Source: Psychrosphaera ytuae (GTDB lineage: Bacteria > Pseudomonadota > Gammaproteobacteria > Enterobacterales > Alteromonadaceae). From it: DNA of 64,000 nt. This document shows positions 8,444 through 16,820 of this stretch, piece by piece (position 1 is the first letter of the stretch; the number at the start of each line of letters is the position of its first letter). The notes below the pieces were generated by a model that saw only the letters and a list, made by a program, of their open reading frames with translations, had not been told where the DNA came from and made no database searches. Location of the stretch: contig NZ_CP072110.1 of assembly GCF_017638545.1 (NCBI RefSeq), positions 2,046,001 through 2,110,000 on the forward strand, read 5' to 3'. Both the position numbers and the translations under genes were made by a program.

Positions 8444-9009
8444 TGCAAACCAAAGCACTGTTTTTAGACCGAGATGGCGTCGTTAATGTAGATCATGGTT
8501 ATGTCTCTAAACCTGAGCAATTCGAATTTATCGATGGAGTGTTTGAGGCCACAAAATGGTTTCAACAACAGGGCTTTGAAATCGTCATAGTGACTAACCA
8601 ATCGGGTATTGGACGGGGATACTATGACGAAAAAACGTTTAACGAGCTAACTCGTTGGATGAAAGGTGAATTTGCTAAACACGAAGTTCAAATTGCCGAT
8701 GTTCAGTTTTGTCCACATCACCCAACTAATGCGCAACCAGAGTACTTAAAAGCATGCGATTGTCGAAAACCTGAGCCGGGAATGTTGCTCACCGCAGCTA
8801 AAAAACTCAACATCGACATGACAAAATCAATCATGATCGGCGACAAAGGCTCAGATATGAAAGCGGCGAGATCCGCAAACGTCCAGTTTAAATATTTAGT
8901 GGAGAGTGGGCAGACATTTTCGGATCAAGATAAAGAATTGGCTGATGGCGTCTTTCCTAATTTACACAGCGTGATGAAGTATTGGCAACTAACCCAATCA
9001 AGCCAATAA
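8443..9009 (+). CDS. gmhB: D-glycero-beta-D-manno-heptose 1,7-bisphosphate 7-phosphatase
   Basis: A HAD-superfamily histidinol-phosphatase-like enzyme of 188 aa that dephosphorylates heptose-1,7-bisphosphate, between the two HldE activities. Motif I LDRDGVVN gives nucleophile D9 and D11; TNQSGIGRG is motif II and MIGDKGSDMKAA motif IV. The zinc loop C90-x-H92 and C105-x-C107 typical of GmhB is intact. The start ATG at 8443 forms the TGATG junction with the heptosyltransferase stop; GTG 8440 is less likely. Together with gmhA and hldE it supplies ADP-heptose precursor for the adjacent heptosyltransferase. Confidence 0.94.
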   Translation: MQTKALFLDRDGVVNVDHGYVSKPEQFEFIDGVFEATKWFQQQGFEIVIVTNQSGIGRGYYDEKTFNELTRWMKGEFAKHEVQIADVQFCPHHPTNAQPEYLKACDCRKPEPGMLLTAAKKLNIDMTKSIMIGDKGSDMKAARSANVQFKYLVESGQTFSDQDKELADGVFPNLHSVMKYWQLTQSSQ

Positions 9010-9083
9010 AAAGTGCTTGAGCGTCATTTTCACGCTTGTAAGGTTATTTTTACCCTGTGCTAATCGGATGTCTGTGTTGTTTG

Positions 9084-9112
9084 CTGACGTAACTTTTTAA
9101 AAGCAGTACAAT
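9084..9112 (+). promoter_or_regulatory. candidate sigma-70 promoter for kbl-tdh
   Basis: CTGACG and TACAAT separated by 17 bp, 45 bp before the kbl ATG (four and five matches to the -35 and -10 consensus). It lies in the 147-bp gap after gmhB. Pattern match only. Confidence 0.4.
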
Positions 9113-9156
9113 TCATCTAACTTTTATTGGCCACTCATTATTGGAGTATCACGACG

Positions 9157-10350
9157 ATGCGAGCAGAAGGCTTTTTTTCACATATCAAAGAACAAATCGA
9201 GCAAGTAAAACAAGACGGCTTGTACAAATCAGAACGAATCATTACCTCACAACAGCGTGCGAGCATAGATGTTGGAGAGCAACAGGTTCTTAATTTCTGT
9301 GCAAACAACTACCTTGGTTTAGCTAACAACCCCGAGCTTATCAAAGCCGCTCAAAGTGGTTTAGAGCAACACGGGTTTGGTGTGGCTTCAGTTCGTTTTA
9401 TCTGTGGTACTCAAGATATTCACAAACAACTTGAAAGCAAAATCAGCGGCTTTTTAAAAACCGAAGATACCATTTTGTACAGCTCGTGTTTCGATGCTAA
9501 CGCTGGCCTTTTTGAAACTATCTTGGGTCCTGAAGACGCGATTATTTCTGACTCATTAAATCACGCATCAATTATCGATGGTGTTCGACTGACCAAGTGT
9601 AAACGCTATCGCTATGCCAACAACGACATGGCAGACTTAGAGCGACAACTGCAACAAGCCAATGAAGACGGCGCACGCTTTAAGCTTATCGCAACCGATG
9701 GTGTATTCTCGATGGACGGTGTGATTTGTGATCTTAAAACCGTATGCGATTTAGCTGACAAATACGACGCGCTAGTAATGGTTGATGACTCTCACGCAGT
9801 AGGCTTTGTTGGTGACAATGGCCGGGGTACACACGAATACTGTGACGTTATGGACCGTGTCGACATTATCACAGGTACTCTAGGTAAAGCCTTAGGTGGC
9901 GCTTCTGGTGGCTATACCTCTGGTAAAAAAGAGGTGATCGAATGGTTACGTCAACGTTCACGCCCATACCTATTCTCCAACTCTTTAGCTCCTTCAATCG
10001 TTACTGCGTCATTACGCGTACTTGATATGCTTGAGCAAGGCTCTGAACTACGTGACCAGTTATGGGAAAACGCAAACTACTTCCGCGCTCAAATGAGTGA
10101 AGCTGGCTTCACCCTTGCGGGCAAAGACCACGCGATCATTCCAGTTATGCTAGGTGATGCAAAATTAGCATCGTCTTTTGCTGATAAAATGTTAGAACGA
10201 GGTATCTACGTTATTGGATTTAGTTTCCCGGTAGTACCAAAAGGTCAGGCTCGAATTCGTACTCAAATTTCTGCTGCGCATACTCGTGAACAACTAGACA
10301 AAGCCATCCAAGCCTTTATTGAGGTGGGTAAAGAATTAAAGGTCATTTAA
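9157..10350 (+). CDS. kbl: 2-amino-3-ketobutyrate CoA ligase (glycine C-acetyltransferase)
   Basis: A PLP enzyme that splits 2-amino-3-ketobutyrate with CoA to glycine and acetyl-CoA, the second step of threonine catabolism. It has 397 aa (E. coli 398), and GTLGKALGGASGG (about 240-252) contains the PLP-binding lysine. FCANNYLGL and DDSHAVGF are alpha-oxoamine synthase signatures. The ATG at 9157 is preceded by TTGGAG; the frame extends to a TTG at 9127, but the protein family begins at MRAEGFFSHI. tdh follows after 2 bp, and its product feeds this enzyme directly. Confidence 0.96.
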   Translation: MRAEGFFSHIKEQIEQVKQDGLYKSERIITSQQRASIDVGEQQVLNFCANNYLGLANNPELIKAAQSGLEQHGFGVASVRFICGTQDIHKQLESKISGFLKTEDTILYSSCFDANAGLFETILGPEDAIISDSLNHASIIDGVRLTKCKRYRYANNDMADLERQLQQANEDGARFKLIATDGVFSMDGVICDLKTVCDLADKYDALVMVDDSHAVGFVGDNGRGTHEYCDVMDRVDIITGTLGKALGGASGGYTSGKKEVIEWLRQRSRPYLFSNSLAPSIVTASLRVLDMLEQGSELRDQLWENANYFRAQMSEAGFTLAGKDHAIIPVMLGDAKLASSFADKMLERGIYVIGFSFPVVPKGQARIRTQISAAHTREQLDKAIQAFIEVGKELKVI

Positions 10351-10352
10351 TC

Positions 10353-11378
10353 ATGAAAGCATTAGCAAAAACCAAAGCCGAAAAAGGCATATGGATGACA
10401 GATGCGCCAACCCCAGAGCTTGGCCACAATGACATCATGATAAAAATCCGTAAAACAGCGATTTGCGGAACCGACATGCACATTTACAACTGGGATGAGT
10501 GGGCTCAAAACACCATTCCTGTACCGATGACCGTTGGCCATGAATACGTTGGTGAAGTTGTTCAAATTGGTCAAGAAGTAAAAGGATTTGAGATTGGTGA
10601 CCGCGTATCTGGCGAAGGTCATATTACCTGCGGTTATTGTCGTAACTGTCGAGCAGGCCGCGTACATTTATGCCGAAATACAACGGGTGTTGGTGTAGAT
10701 CGCACCGGTGCATTTGCAGAATACCTAGTCATTCCTGCATTTAACGCATTTAAAATCCCGGATAATATTTCTGATGATTTGGCCTCGATTTTTGACCCAT
10801 TTGGCAACGCTGTGCATACGGCCTTGTCGTTTGACTTAGTTGGCGAAGACGTGCTTATTACAGGTGCTGGCCCAATCGGAATTATGGCCGCAGCCGTCGC
10901 CAAACACGTTGGGGCAAGACATGTCGTTATTACTGACGTTAACCCTTATCGTTTAGAGTTGGCTAAAAAGATGGGAGCTACTCGCGCCGTCAACGTCGCT
11001 GAGACCGATTTAAAATCAGTGATGAACGAATTAGGCATGACTGAAGGTTTCGATGTTGGTTTGGAGATGTCGGGCGTTCCAAGCGCATTTAGTAGCATGC
11101 TGAACAATATGAACCACGGCGGTAAAGTGGCTATGTTAGGCATTCCCCCAGGTGATATGGCGGTAGATTGGAACCAAGTTATATTTAAAGGCTTAGTGAT
11201 CAAAGGGATTTACGGCCGAGAAATGTTCGAGACTTGGTACAAAATGGCTAGCCTTATACAGTCTGGTTTAGATATCTCTCCAATCATTACGCATCATTTT
11301 GATGTAGATGATTTCCAACAAGGGTTTGATGTTATGGGCTCTGGTCAATCAGGAAAAGTGATTCTAAACTGGAGTTAA
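10353..11378 (+). CDS. tdh: L-threonine 3-dehydrogenase
   Basis: A zinc-dependent medium-chain dehydrogenase of 341 aa oxidising L-threonine to 2-amino-3-ketobutyrate with NAD+. The catalytic zinc site is visible as C in KTAICGTDMH and GHE in VGHEYVGE. The structural zinc cysteines lie in CGYCRNCRAGRVHLC. The Rossmann loop GAGPIGIMAAAVAK follows near 170. It lies 2 bp after kbl, so the two form the usual kbl-tdh operon, which lets threonine be used as carbon and nitrogen source via glycine. Confidence 0.97.
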   Translation: MKALAKTKAEKGIWMTDAPTPELGHNDIMIKIRKTAICGTDMHIYNWDEWAQNTIPVPMTVGHEYVGEVVQIGQEVKGFEIGDRVSGEGHITCGYCRNCRAGRVHLCRNTTGVGVDRTGAFAEYLVIPAFNAFKIPDNISDDLASIFDPFGNAVHTALSFDLVGEDVLITGAGPIGIMAAAVAKHVGARHVVITDVNPYRLELAKKMGATRAVNVAETDLKSVMNELGMTEGFDVGLEMSGVPSAFSSMLNNMNHGGKVAMLGIPPGDMAVDWNQVIFKGLVIKGIYGREMFETWYKMASLIQSGLDISPIITHHFDVDDFQQGFDVMGSGQSGKVILNWS

Positions 11379-11394
11379 AGCAAAGGAGAACGTA

Positions 11395-11811
11395 ATGTCA
11401 GACTTAAAAACGCAGCCTAACGATAATAGTGCGGAGGCGTTTGTCGCCTCAGTTGAGAACCAGCAAAAGCGTGAAGATGCAATAGAGTTACTCAACCTTA
11501 TGTCTGACATTACTCAACAGCCTCCAGTGATGTGGGGTGATAGTTTGATTGGTTTTGGCCAATACGAATACCAATATGAAAGTGGTCGCAGAGGCCGCTG
11601 GTTTAGAGTCGGCTTTTCACCTCGCAAACAAAACCTAACCCTTTATATCATGAACGGCTTTAGCCAATATCAACACCTTCTCGCACAACTCGGAAAACAC
11701 AAAACCGGTAAGTCTTGTCTGTACATCAATAAACTTGCCGATGTAGACATAGATATTCTTAAGCAAATGGTTGCACTTTCGTTTCAAACGCGATTTGATA
11801 GCGAAATATAA
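11395..11811 (+). CDS. DUF1801-domain protein
   Basis: A 138-aa cytosolic protein whose middle reads MWGDSLIGFGQYEYQY followed by SGRRGRWFRVGFSPRK, the DUF1801 (YdhG-like) signature; LTLYI follows. The function of the family is unknown, although the fold is small and possibly ligand-binding. It lies 16 bp after tdh with AAAGGAG as ribosome site, so it may be transcribed with kbl-tdh. No enzyme motif is apparent. Confidence 0.8.
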   Translation: MSDLKTQPNDNSAEAFVASVENQQKREDAIELLNLMSDITQQPPVMWGDSLIGFGQYEYQYESGRRGRWFRVGFSPRKQNLTLYIMNGFSQYQHLLAQLGKHKTGKSCLYINKLADVDIDILKQMVALSFQTRFDSEI

Positions 11812-11836
11812 CCCAAAGCCAAACAAGGACGTCTTA

Positions 11837-12382
11837 GTGTTTTCAAACAATCAAGTTGCCATAAGTGAGCTTCCCAAAGCCGAACACGTCTCGTTTGAAC
11901 CTATGGCTGACAATGCACCAATAGAAAGCTTGATCAGTTGGGGTATCACCTTTGCCTTATTAGCTACGATTCTTGTCACCTTGTATATTTTACTTTCACC
12001 GGATTTAAGCGTAGTGCTTATAGCCAGCGGAATGTACTCTATGTTTTTAGGTTGGATTATTTTTTATATTTTCGCCAGCCACAAAAAGCGCGGTATAGCG
12101 GTACGCTCAAAAGATATTTTATATGTCCATGGCCTTATTTGGCGCAGTACGACGGCCATTCCTTTTAACCGTATTCAACATATCGAAACAGTTCGTGGTC
12201 CCATAGAGCGTTATTTGGGCCTAGCCAGTATCCGGATTTTTAGTGCCGGGGGATTATCATCTGATTTGTCTATTAGCGGACTTGAGTTACAACGAGCTTC
12301 GAGCCTAAAAAAATTAATTTTAGACAAGACAGAAAGTGAAATAGAGAGCGAGGCCAACGTTGATGAGTCAACCTCTGAGTGA
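11837..12382 (+). CDS. bPH2-domain membrane protein (YdbS-like)
   Basis: A 181-aa protein with two membrane segments (about 35-60 and 63-85) followed by a bacterial PH-like (bPH2, formerly DUF304) domain: KRGIAVRSKDILYVHGLIWR, TAIPFNRIQHIET, GLASIRIFSAGG. GTG 11837 is chosen because AAGGA lies eight bases upstream; the open frame reaches back into the DUF1801 gene. It overlaps the next gene by 20 nt. Paired YdbS/YdbT-like proteins are widespread, and their role is unsettled; some pairs influence export of bacteriocin-like peptides in Gram-positives. Function here is not assigned. Confidence 0.78.
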   Translation: MFSNNQVAISELPKAEHVSFEPMADNAPIESLISWGITFALLATILVTLYILLSPDLSVVLIASGMYSMFLGWIIFYIFASHKKRGIAVRSKDILYVHGLIWRSTTAIPFNRIQHIETVRGPIERYLGLASIRIFSAGGLSSDLSISGLELQRASSLKKLILDKTESEIESEANVDESTSE

Positions 12383-13934
12383 ATCTACCGCTGACCTAAA
12401 AAGTAATAACACATGGCGACGCCTGTCTCCTATTGCTATTGTCTTTTTTATCTTGCGCTTTTCGGTTCGTTTTGTGAAAGACGGTTTAATAAATATGGCA
12501 CCGGCCCTTGCTGTATTTATTACCCAAGTCGATGACAAAAGTTTTTGGGGTTCAATTGCCGCAGTGGTATTTGTTTTTGCGGTGATAATCTACTCTATTT
12601 TGTACTACCGAACCTTTAAGTTTCGGGTCCAAAAAGACAAGTTATTGCTGACTAAAGGCGTCTTAAAAAAAGAAACCACCACCTTACAATTTAACAAAGT
12701 ACAAAACGTTAACTTATCGACGCCCTTTTACTTTGCGCCCTTTAAATTAGTTAATTGTATTTTTGATTCCGCAGGCTCCAGTGCAAAAGAGATCAGTTTT
12801 CCAGGCGTTGATGTCCAGTATGCAGAGTCATTACGCAATGATATTTTAGTGTTTAAAGCACAGCAAAGTACCGCATCAAATAGTAATGAGCTTGACCTTG
12901 CAAGTGATGGTGACACAGACCATCAATCGTCAACTGAAACCGTCTCGAAGCCTCGCCTATCTCTTTCTTTAATCGAAATCGCCAAATTTGGTCTTTCATC
13001 CAACATGACGTTTTTATTATTGGCGTTTTTAGCCCCTTTTATGGAAACCATCGTTGATTACGCCAAGCATAGTATTATCCCTTCGATTACCGCAGTTCTT
13101 AGCTCATTTGGTACATCAAGCGAGAGTGCCACAAGTATTGCCGTAGCGATCTTCGTCGTCGCAGTTATTTTATCGGCATTACTATTATCTGTCGTTGCCG
13201 CAATTATTCAGTTTTACAACTATCAATTGTTTATCACTACAGAGCGTTTTCAACGGATTGCTGGACTGTTTGATCGCCATCAAATTACGATGACTAAACA
13301 CCGAATTCAGGCAGTGTCGATAAAACAAAACTGGGTGTTTAAACTTTTCAAAAGGGTCACGATTCAATTTCATCAAATGGCCGTGATCGGAAACAATTCG
13401 GCAAAAAACAAAACTAATTTATCAATACCAACTTTACCTCCTTCGTCATCCCCAGAAATCATGAGAGAAGCATTTCCCGAGCTTGCCGTAGATAACTTTG
13501 CTTTTAGCCGTATTCATAAACGCTTTTGGTCTCGAACCTTTATCTTTAATTGGTTAATCCCTTTATTCTTGGTAGGAAGCCTAATGATAAATGTGGATAT
13601 TGGATTTGCGCTTTTGTATTTTTTTATTCCGGTTGGGTTTGTGTTGAGTTACCTCAGATGGCGTCGATATGGCCTTTGGTATAACAGACATTTTGCCGCT
13701 TTTAAGAGTGGATTAGTTGGACATACAATAACCATATTTCCGATTTATAAAGTCCAAAAAGCAACGATGAAAAGTAGCCCTGCTATGAGAAAAGCTAGAT
13801 TGGCAACCGTTGAGCTCCAGTTAGCATACGGTAAAAAGACCATACCTTATTTACCGCTAGCCACAGCTCAAGAATTCGTAAACTTAGTGCTCTACGAAAT
13901 AGAGTCAAATCAAAAGCATTGGTTAAATAATTAA
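12363..13934 (+). CDS. multi-bPH2-domain membrane protein (YdbT-like)
   Basis: The 523-aa product alternates membrane helices with several bPH2 domains. One follows the first hairpin (about 75-160: TKGVLKKETTTLQFNKVQNVNLS). A second follows the central pair (about 280-370: YNYQLFITTERFQRIAGLFDRHQITMTKHRIQAV, written across two segments of that domain). A third is near the C-terminus (FKSGLVGHTITIFPIYKVQKATM). ATG 12363 is preferred to TTG 12360. It is translationally coupled to the preceding YdbS-like gene, so the two probably form a membrane complex. The stop lies 8 bp from convergent trkH. No biochemical role is assigned. Confidence 0.78.
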   Translation: MSQPLSESTADLKSNNTWRRLSPIAIVFFILRFSVRFVKDGLINMAPALAVFITQVDDKSFWGSIAAVVFVFAVIIYSILYYRTFKFRVQKDKLLLTKGVLKKETTTLQFNKVQNVNLSTPFYFAPFKLVNCIFDSAGSSAKEISFPGVDVQYAESLRNDILVFKAQQSTASNSNELDLASDGDTDHQSSTETVSKPRLSLSLIEIAKFGLSSNMTFLLLAFLAPFMETIVDYAKHSIIPSITAVLSSFGTSSESATSIAVAIFVVAVILSALLLSVVAAIIQFYNYQLFITTERFQRIAGLFDRHQITMTKHRIQAVSIKQNWVFKLFKRVTIQFHQMAVIGNNSAKNKTNLSIPTLPPSSSPEIMREAFPELAVDNFAFSRIHKRFWSRTFIFNWLIPLFLVGSLMINVDIGFALLYFFIPVGFVLSYLRWRRYGLWYNRHFAAFKSGLVGHTITIFPIYKVQKATMKSSPAMRKARLATVELQLAYGKKTIPYLPLATAQEFVNLVLYEIESNQKHWLNN

Positions 13935-13942
13935 ATGGGGCG

Positions 13943-15394
13943 CTAATTTCGCCAAAACGACGGGGTAAACAACACCAATAAGGTAAACACCTCTAGTCGA
14001 CCAAATACCATGGCCAACATTAAAATCCACTTACCAGTATCTGAAACAGACTGATAGTTTGCTGCAACCTCTCCTAAACCAGGACCTAGGTTATTTAGAC
14101 ACGCTGCAGTCGCAGTAAATGCCGTAAGGTTATCCATCCCTGTAGCAATAAGCGCTAACATGATCACAACAAATACCAATGTATACGCTGAGAAAAACCC
14201 CCAAACAGCTTCAAGTACGCGATCTGGCAGCGCTTTTTTACCCAGTTTTATCGAAAAAATCGCTTTGGGGTGCACCAATCGATTAAGCTCTCTTATACCC
14301 TGTTTGAATAGCAGTAAGACTCGAATTACTTTAAGGCCACCACCAGTCGAGCTCGCACAGCCACCTATAAACGAACTAAATATTAATAGAATTGGTAAAA
14401 ATAAAGGCCATGAAGAAAAGTCCGTCGTAGCAAAACCCGCAGTGGTAGACATAGAGACCGCTTGGAATAATCCTTGATCCAGAGCTTCCCAGCGGTTCTC
14501 AAAAACCCCCTGTTTTACCAAGGTGTACCAACACAATACGACTAAAGCCAATTGAATTATTAAAAAGGTCTTAAACTCAGGATCTCTAACATAGTTCTTT
14601 AGAGTTTTATCTCGCCAAGCAGCAAAATGGAGGGAGAAGTTAGCTGCAGCAACCAGTAAAAAGAACACACAAATTCCGTTAATAACGGGGCTATCAAAAT
14701 ACGCAAGACTTGCATCATGAGTGGAAAATCCACCAATTGCGATGGTCGAAAACGAGTGACAAATAGCATCAAACACTGACATTCCTGCAGCCCAGTAGGC
14801 TAAAGCACAAGCAGCTGTCAGTGCCACATAGATGTACCACAAGTGTTTGGCCGTATCAGCGATTCGCGGTGTCATCTTGCTATCTTTCATGGGGCCTGGT
14901 GTTTCTGCTCGATACAACTGCATACCACCGACACCTAATAACGGTAATATCGCTACAGCAAGAACGATGATACCCATACCGCCAAACCACTGCAGTTGTT
15001 GGCGATAGAACAAGAACGATTTAGGAAGCGTATCAAGACCTGTAAGTACAGTCGCACCAGTCGTTGTTAAACCAGAAAACGACTCAAAAAACGCATCAGC
15101 AACGGAAATACTGGGGTCTGTTGAAAAGATAAATGGCAATGCCCCAAACGAGCCCAATACCAACCAAAAAAAGACAACAATTAAAAAGCCTTCTCGAGCT
15201 CTTAAATCCGCCTTTTGATTTCGGTTGGGATAAAAGACCGTCAGACCGGCGGTAATCGCAAAAATGAATGCAATAACAAACGGCAAACCACCACCGTCAC
15301 GATATATCACCGAGACAATGGCGGGCGGTAACATGGCAAAGCTGAATATACATATCAACAAGCCAAGGATCCGAATTATAGTGCGATATTGCAT
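13943..15394 (-). CDS. trkH: Trk system potassium uptake protein
   Basis: The integral membrane channel subunit of the Trk K+ uptake system, 483 aa as in E. coli. Repeated membrane-pore-membrane units are visible with selectivity-filter-like segments: SGLTTTGATV, STIAIGGFSTH, STTAGFATTDF and NLGPGLGEV. It works with cytosolic TrkA, which is not in this window. It lies 31 bp downstream of pepQ on the same strand. In E. coli yigZ sits between pepQ and trkH, and hemG follows; both are absent here. Confidence 0.95.
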   Translation of the reverse strand: MQYRTIIRILGLLICIFSFAMLPPAIVSVIYRDGGGLPFVIAFIFAITAGLTVFYPNRNQKADLRAREGFLIVVFFWLVLGSFGALPFIFSTDPSISVADAFFESFSGLTTTGATVLTGLDTLPKSFLFYRQQLQWFGGMGIIVLAVAILPLLGVGGMQLYRAETPGPMKDSKMTPRIADTAKHLWYIYVALTAACALAYWAAGMSVFDAICHSFSTIAIGGFSTHDASLAYFDSPVINGICVFFLLVAAANFSLHFAAWRDKTLKNYVRDPEFKTFLIIQLALVVLCWYTLVKQGVFENRWEALDQGLFQAVSMSTTAGFATTDFSSWPLFLPILLIFSSFIGGCASSTGGGLKVIRVLLLFKQGIRELNRLVHPKAIFSIKLGKKALPDRVLEAVWGFFSAYTLVFVVIMLALIATGMDNLTAFTATAACLNNLGPGLGEVAANYQSVSDTGKWILMLAMVFGRLEVFTLLVLFTPSFWRN

Positions 15395-15425
15395 TGTTAT
15401 TCTTATTGTTTTGAGTGTGTTGGCT

Positions 15426-16754
15426 TTATTCTAAACCAAGATCACGCGTCATGTTCTCATTTTTCTCACGATGAACAATAATATTGTCCTCGATACGGAT
15501 CCCACCAAACGGTCTAAATGCATCAACCGTATCCCAATTTACCATTTCGTGTTTATTGGTACCGACCAAGTCACCTAACAGTGAGTCGATAAAATACAAG
15601 CCCGGTTCAATGGTAAAGACTTGATCTGCCTCAATTGGGCGAGTTGTTCGCAAGAACGGATGGCGTTCTGGCTGAGGGATGTGGGTACCACGTTCGTCCG
15701 CCATAAATCCACCTATATCGTGGACTTGTAACCCTAAATGGTGGCCCAGTCCGTGCGGGAAAAATACGCTTGTTAAACCGGATTCTACCGCAATATCAGC
15801 ACTTACATTGGTAATGTCAAATTGACGTAAAACTTCGCCGATTAACTGGTGAGTTTGAACATGTAAATCAACATAACTCCCGCCAGGCTTAAGCGCATTG
15901 CCCATCTGAACCGTAATCAAGTCAATAGCCTTAATAAGCTCTTTAAAACGATTGTTTTCTTTACTGTAGGTTCGTGTGATATCGGCTGCATAACCATTAA
16001 AGCCAGCACCAGCATCAATTAAAAAGCTTCTAGACTCTTGAGGAACCTGACGTGAAAAATGGGTGTAGTGCAAAATAGCGCAGTTTTCATTCAGTGCGAC
16101 AATATTACCGTACGGCGTGTCGTTTTCGCATTGCTGGCTTGCCGCCAGATAAGCTTGTTGAATATCATACTCTGAGCCACCCGACAAAAACGTTTGCTCT
16201 GCGGCTCGGTGAGACATAACAGCCAAGCGATTTGCCTCTCGCATACAGTGTTTTTCATACTCAGATTTGTAGGCGCGATGATAATGAATAAAGTTAACGA
16301 CTGGATCCGGATTAATATGTCCAAAATTTAACGCAGTCGCAACATCAATATGCTCACCTAGGTAGGCGTAATTCGCTCTGTCATACGGCAAAAGTTTTTC
16401 GACTTCAGATGGGTTTTTCAACATCACGATATCGAACTCTTTTGTCCAATATTCCGTCGGCTCATCAGGAACCTTATGCCAGAAGTCCACAGGGCGGTAA
16501 AAGATTAATTTAGGTTTTGCTTCACCATTAATAACAATCCAACAGTGTGGATTATCAATAACTGGTACCCATGCTTTAAATTGCGGATTTGGTTTAAATG
16601 GATAATACATGTCATCCAAAAACTGACGCATTGGCTGACCGCTGTGAATCACCAAACCATCCAGTCGCTCGCTTTGTACTATCTTTTTAGTTAGAGATTG
16701 TAATCGCTCGATATGCGCCGGATATGTTGTTGCTAGGTCATTCATTAAAGTCAT
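15426..16754 (-). CDS. pepQ: Xaa-Pro dipeptidase
   Basis: A dinuclear-metal aminopeptidase of the M24 pita-bread fold cleaving Xaa-Pro dipeptides. The length of about 442 aa matches E. coli PepQ (443), and NPQFKAWVPV near the N-terminus is conserved. Metal ligands are seen in DAGAGFNGYAADITR, HGLGHHLGLQVHD, TIEPGLYF and GIRIEDNI. ATG 16754 lies eight bases after AGGAG; ATG 16760 is only two bases from it. It is divergent in block from fadBA, as in enterics, but slt is inserted between. Confidence 0.95.
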   Translation of the reverse strand: MTLMNDLATTYPAHIERLQSLTKKIVQSERLDGLVIHSGQPMRQFLDDMYYPFKPNPQFKAWVPVIDNPHCWIVINGEAKPKLIFYRPVDFWHKVPDEPTEYWTKEFDIVMLKNPSEVEKLLPYDRANYAYLGEHIDVATALNFGHINPDPVVNFIHYHRAYKSEYEKHCMREANRLAVMSHRAAEQTFLSGGSEYDIQQAYLAASQQCENDTPYGNIVALNENCAILHYTHFSRQVPQESRSFLIDAGAGFNGYAADITRTYSKENNRFKELIKAIDLITVQMGNALKPGGSYVDLHVQTHQLIGEVLRQFDITNVSADIAVESGLTSVFFPHGLGHHLGLQVHDIGGFMADERGTHIPQPERHPFLRTTRPIEADQVFTIEPGLYFIDSLLGDLVGTNKHEMVNWDTVDAFRPFGGIRIEDNIIVHREKNENMTRDLGLE

Positions 16755-16820
16755 AGACATTACTCCTAAATTATTTGGATTCAGTGTAACACCTTAACTG
16801 GTTGATAATAAATAAACGCC

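Noticed and set aside
9010..9060. Terminator after gmhB (AGCGT/ACGCT hairpin)
   Set aside because: The stem is only five contiguous pairs and the T-tract is broken and distant; too weak to list.
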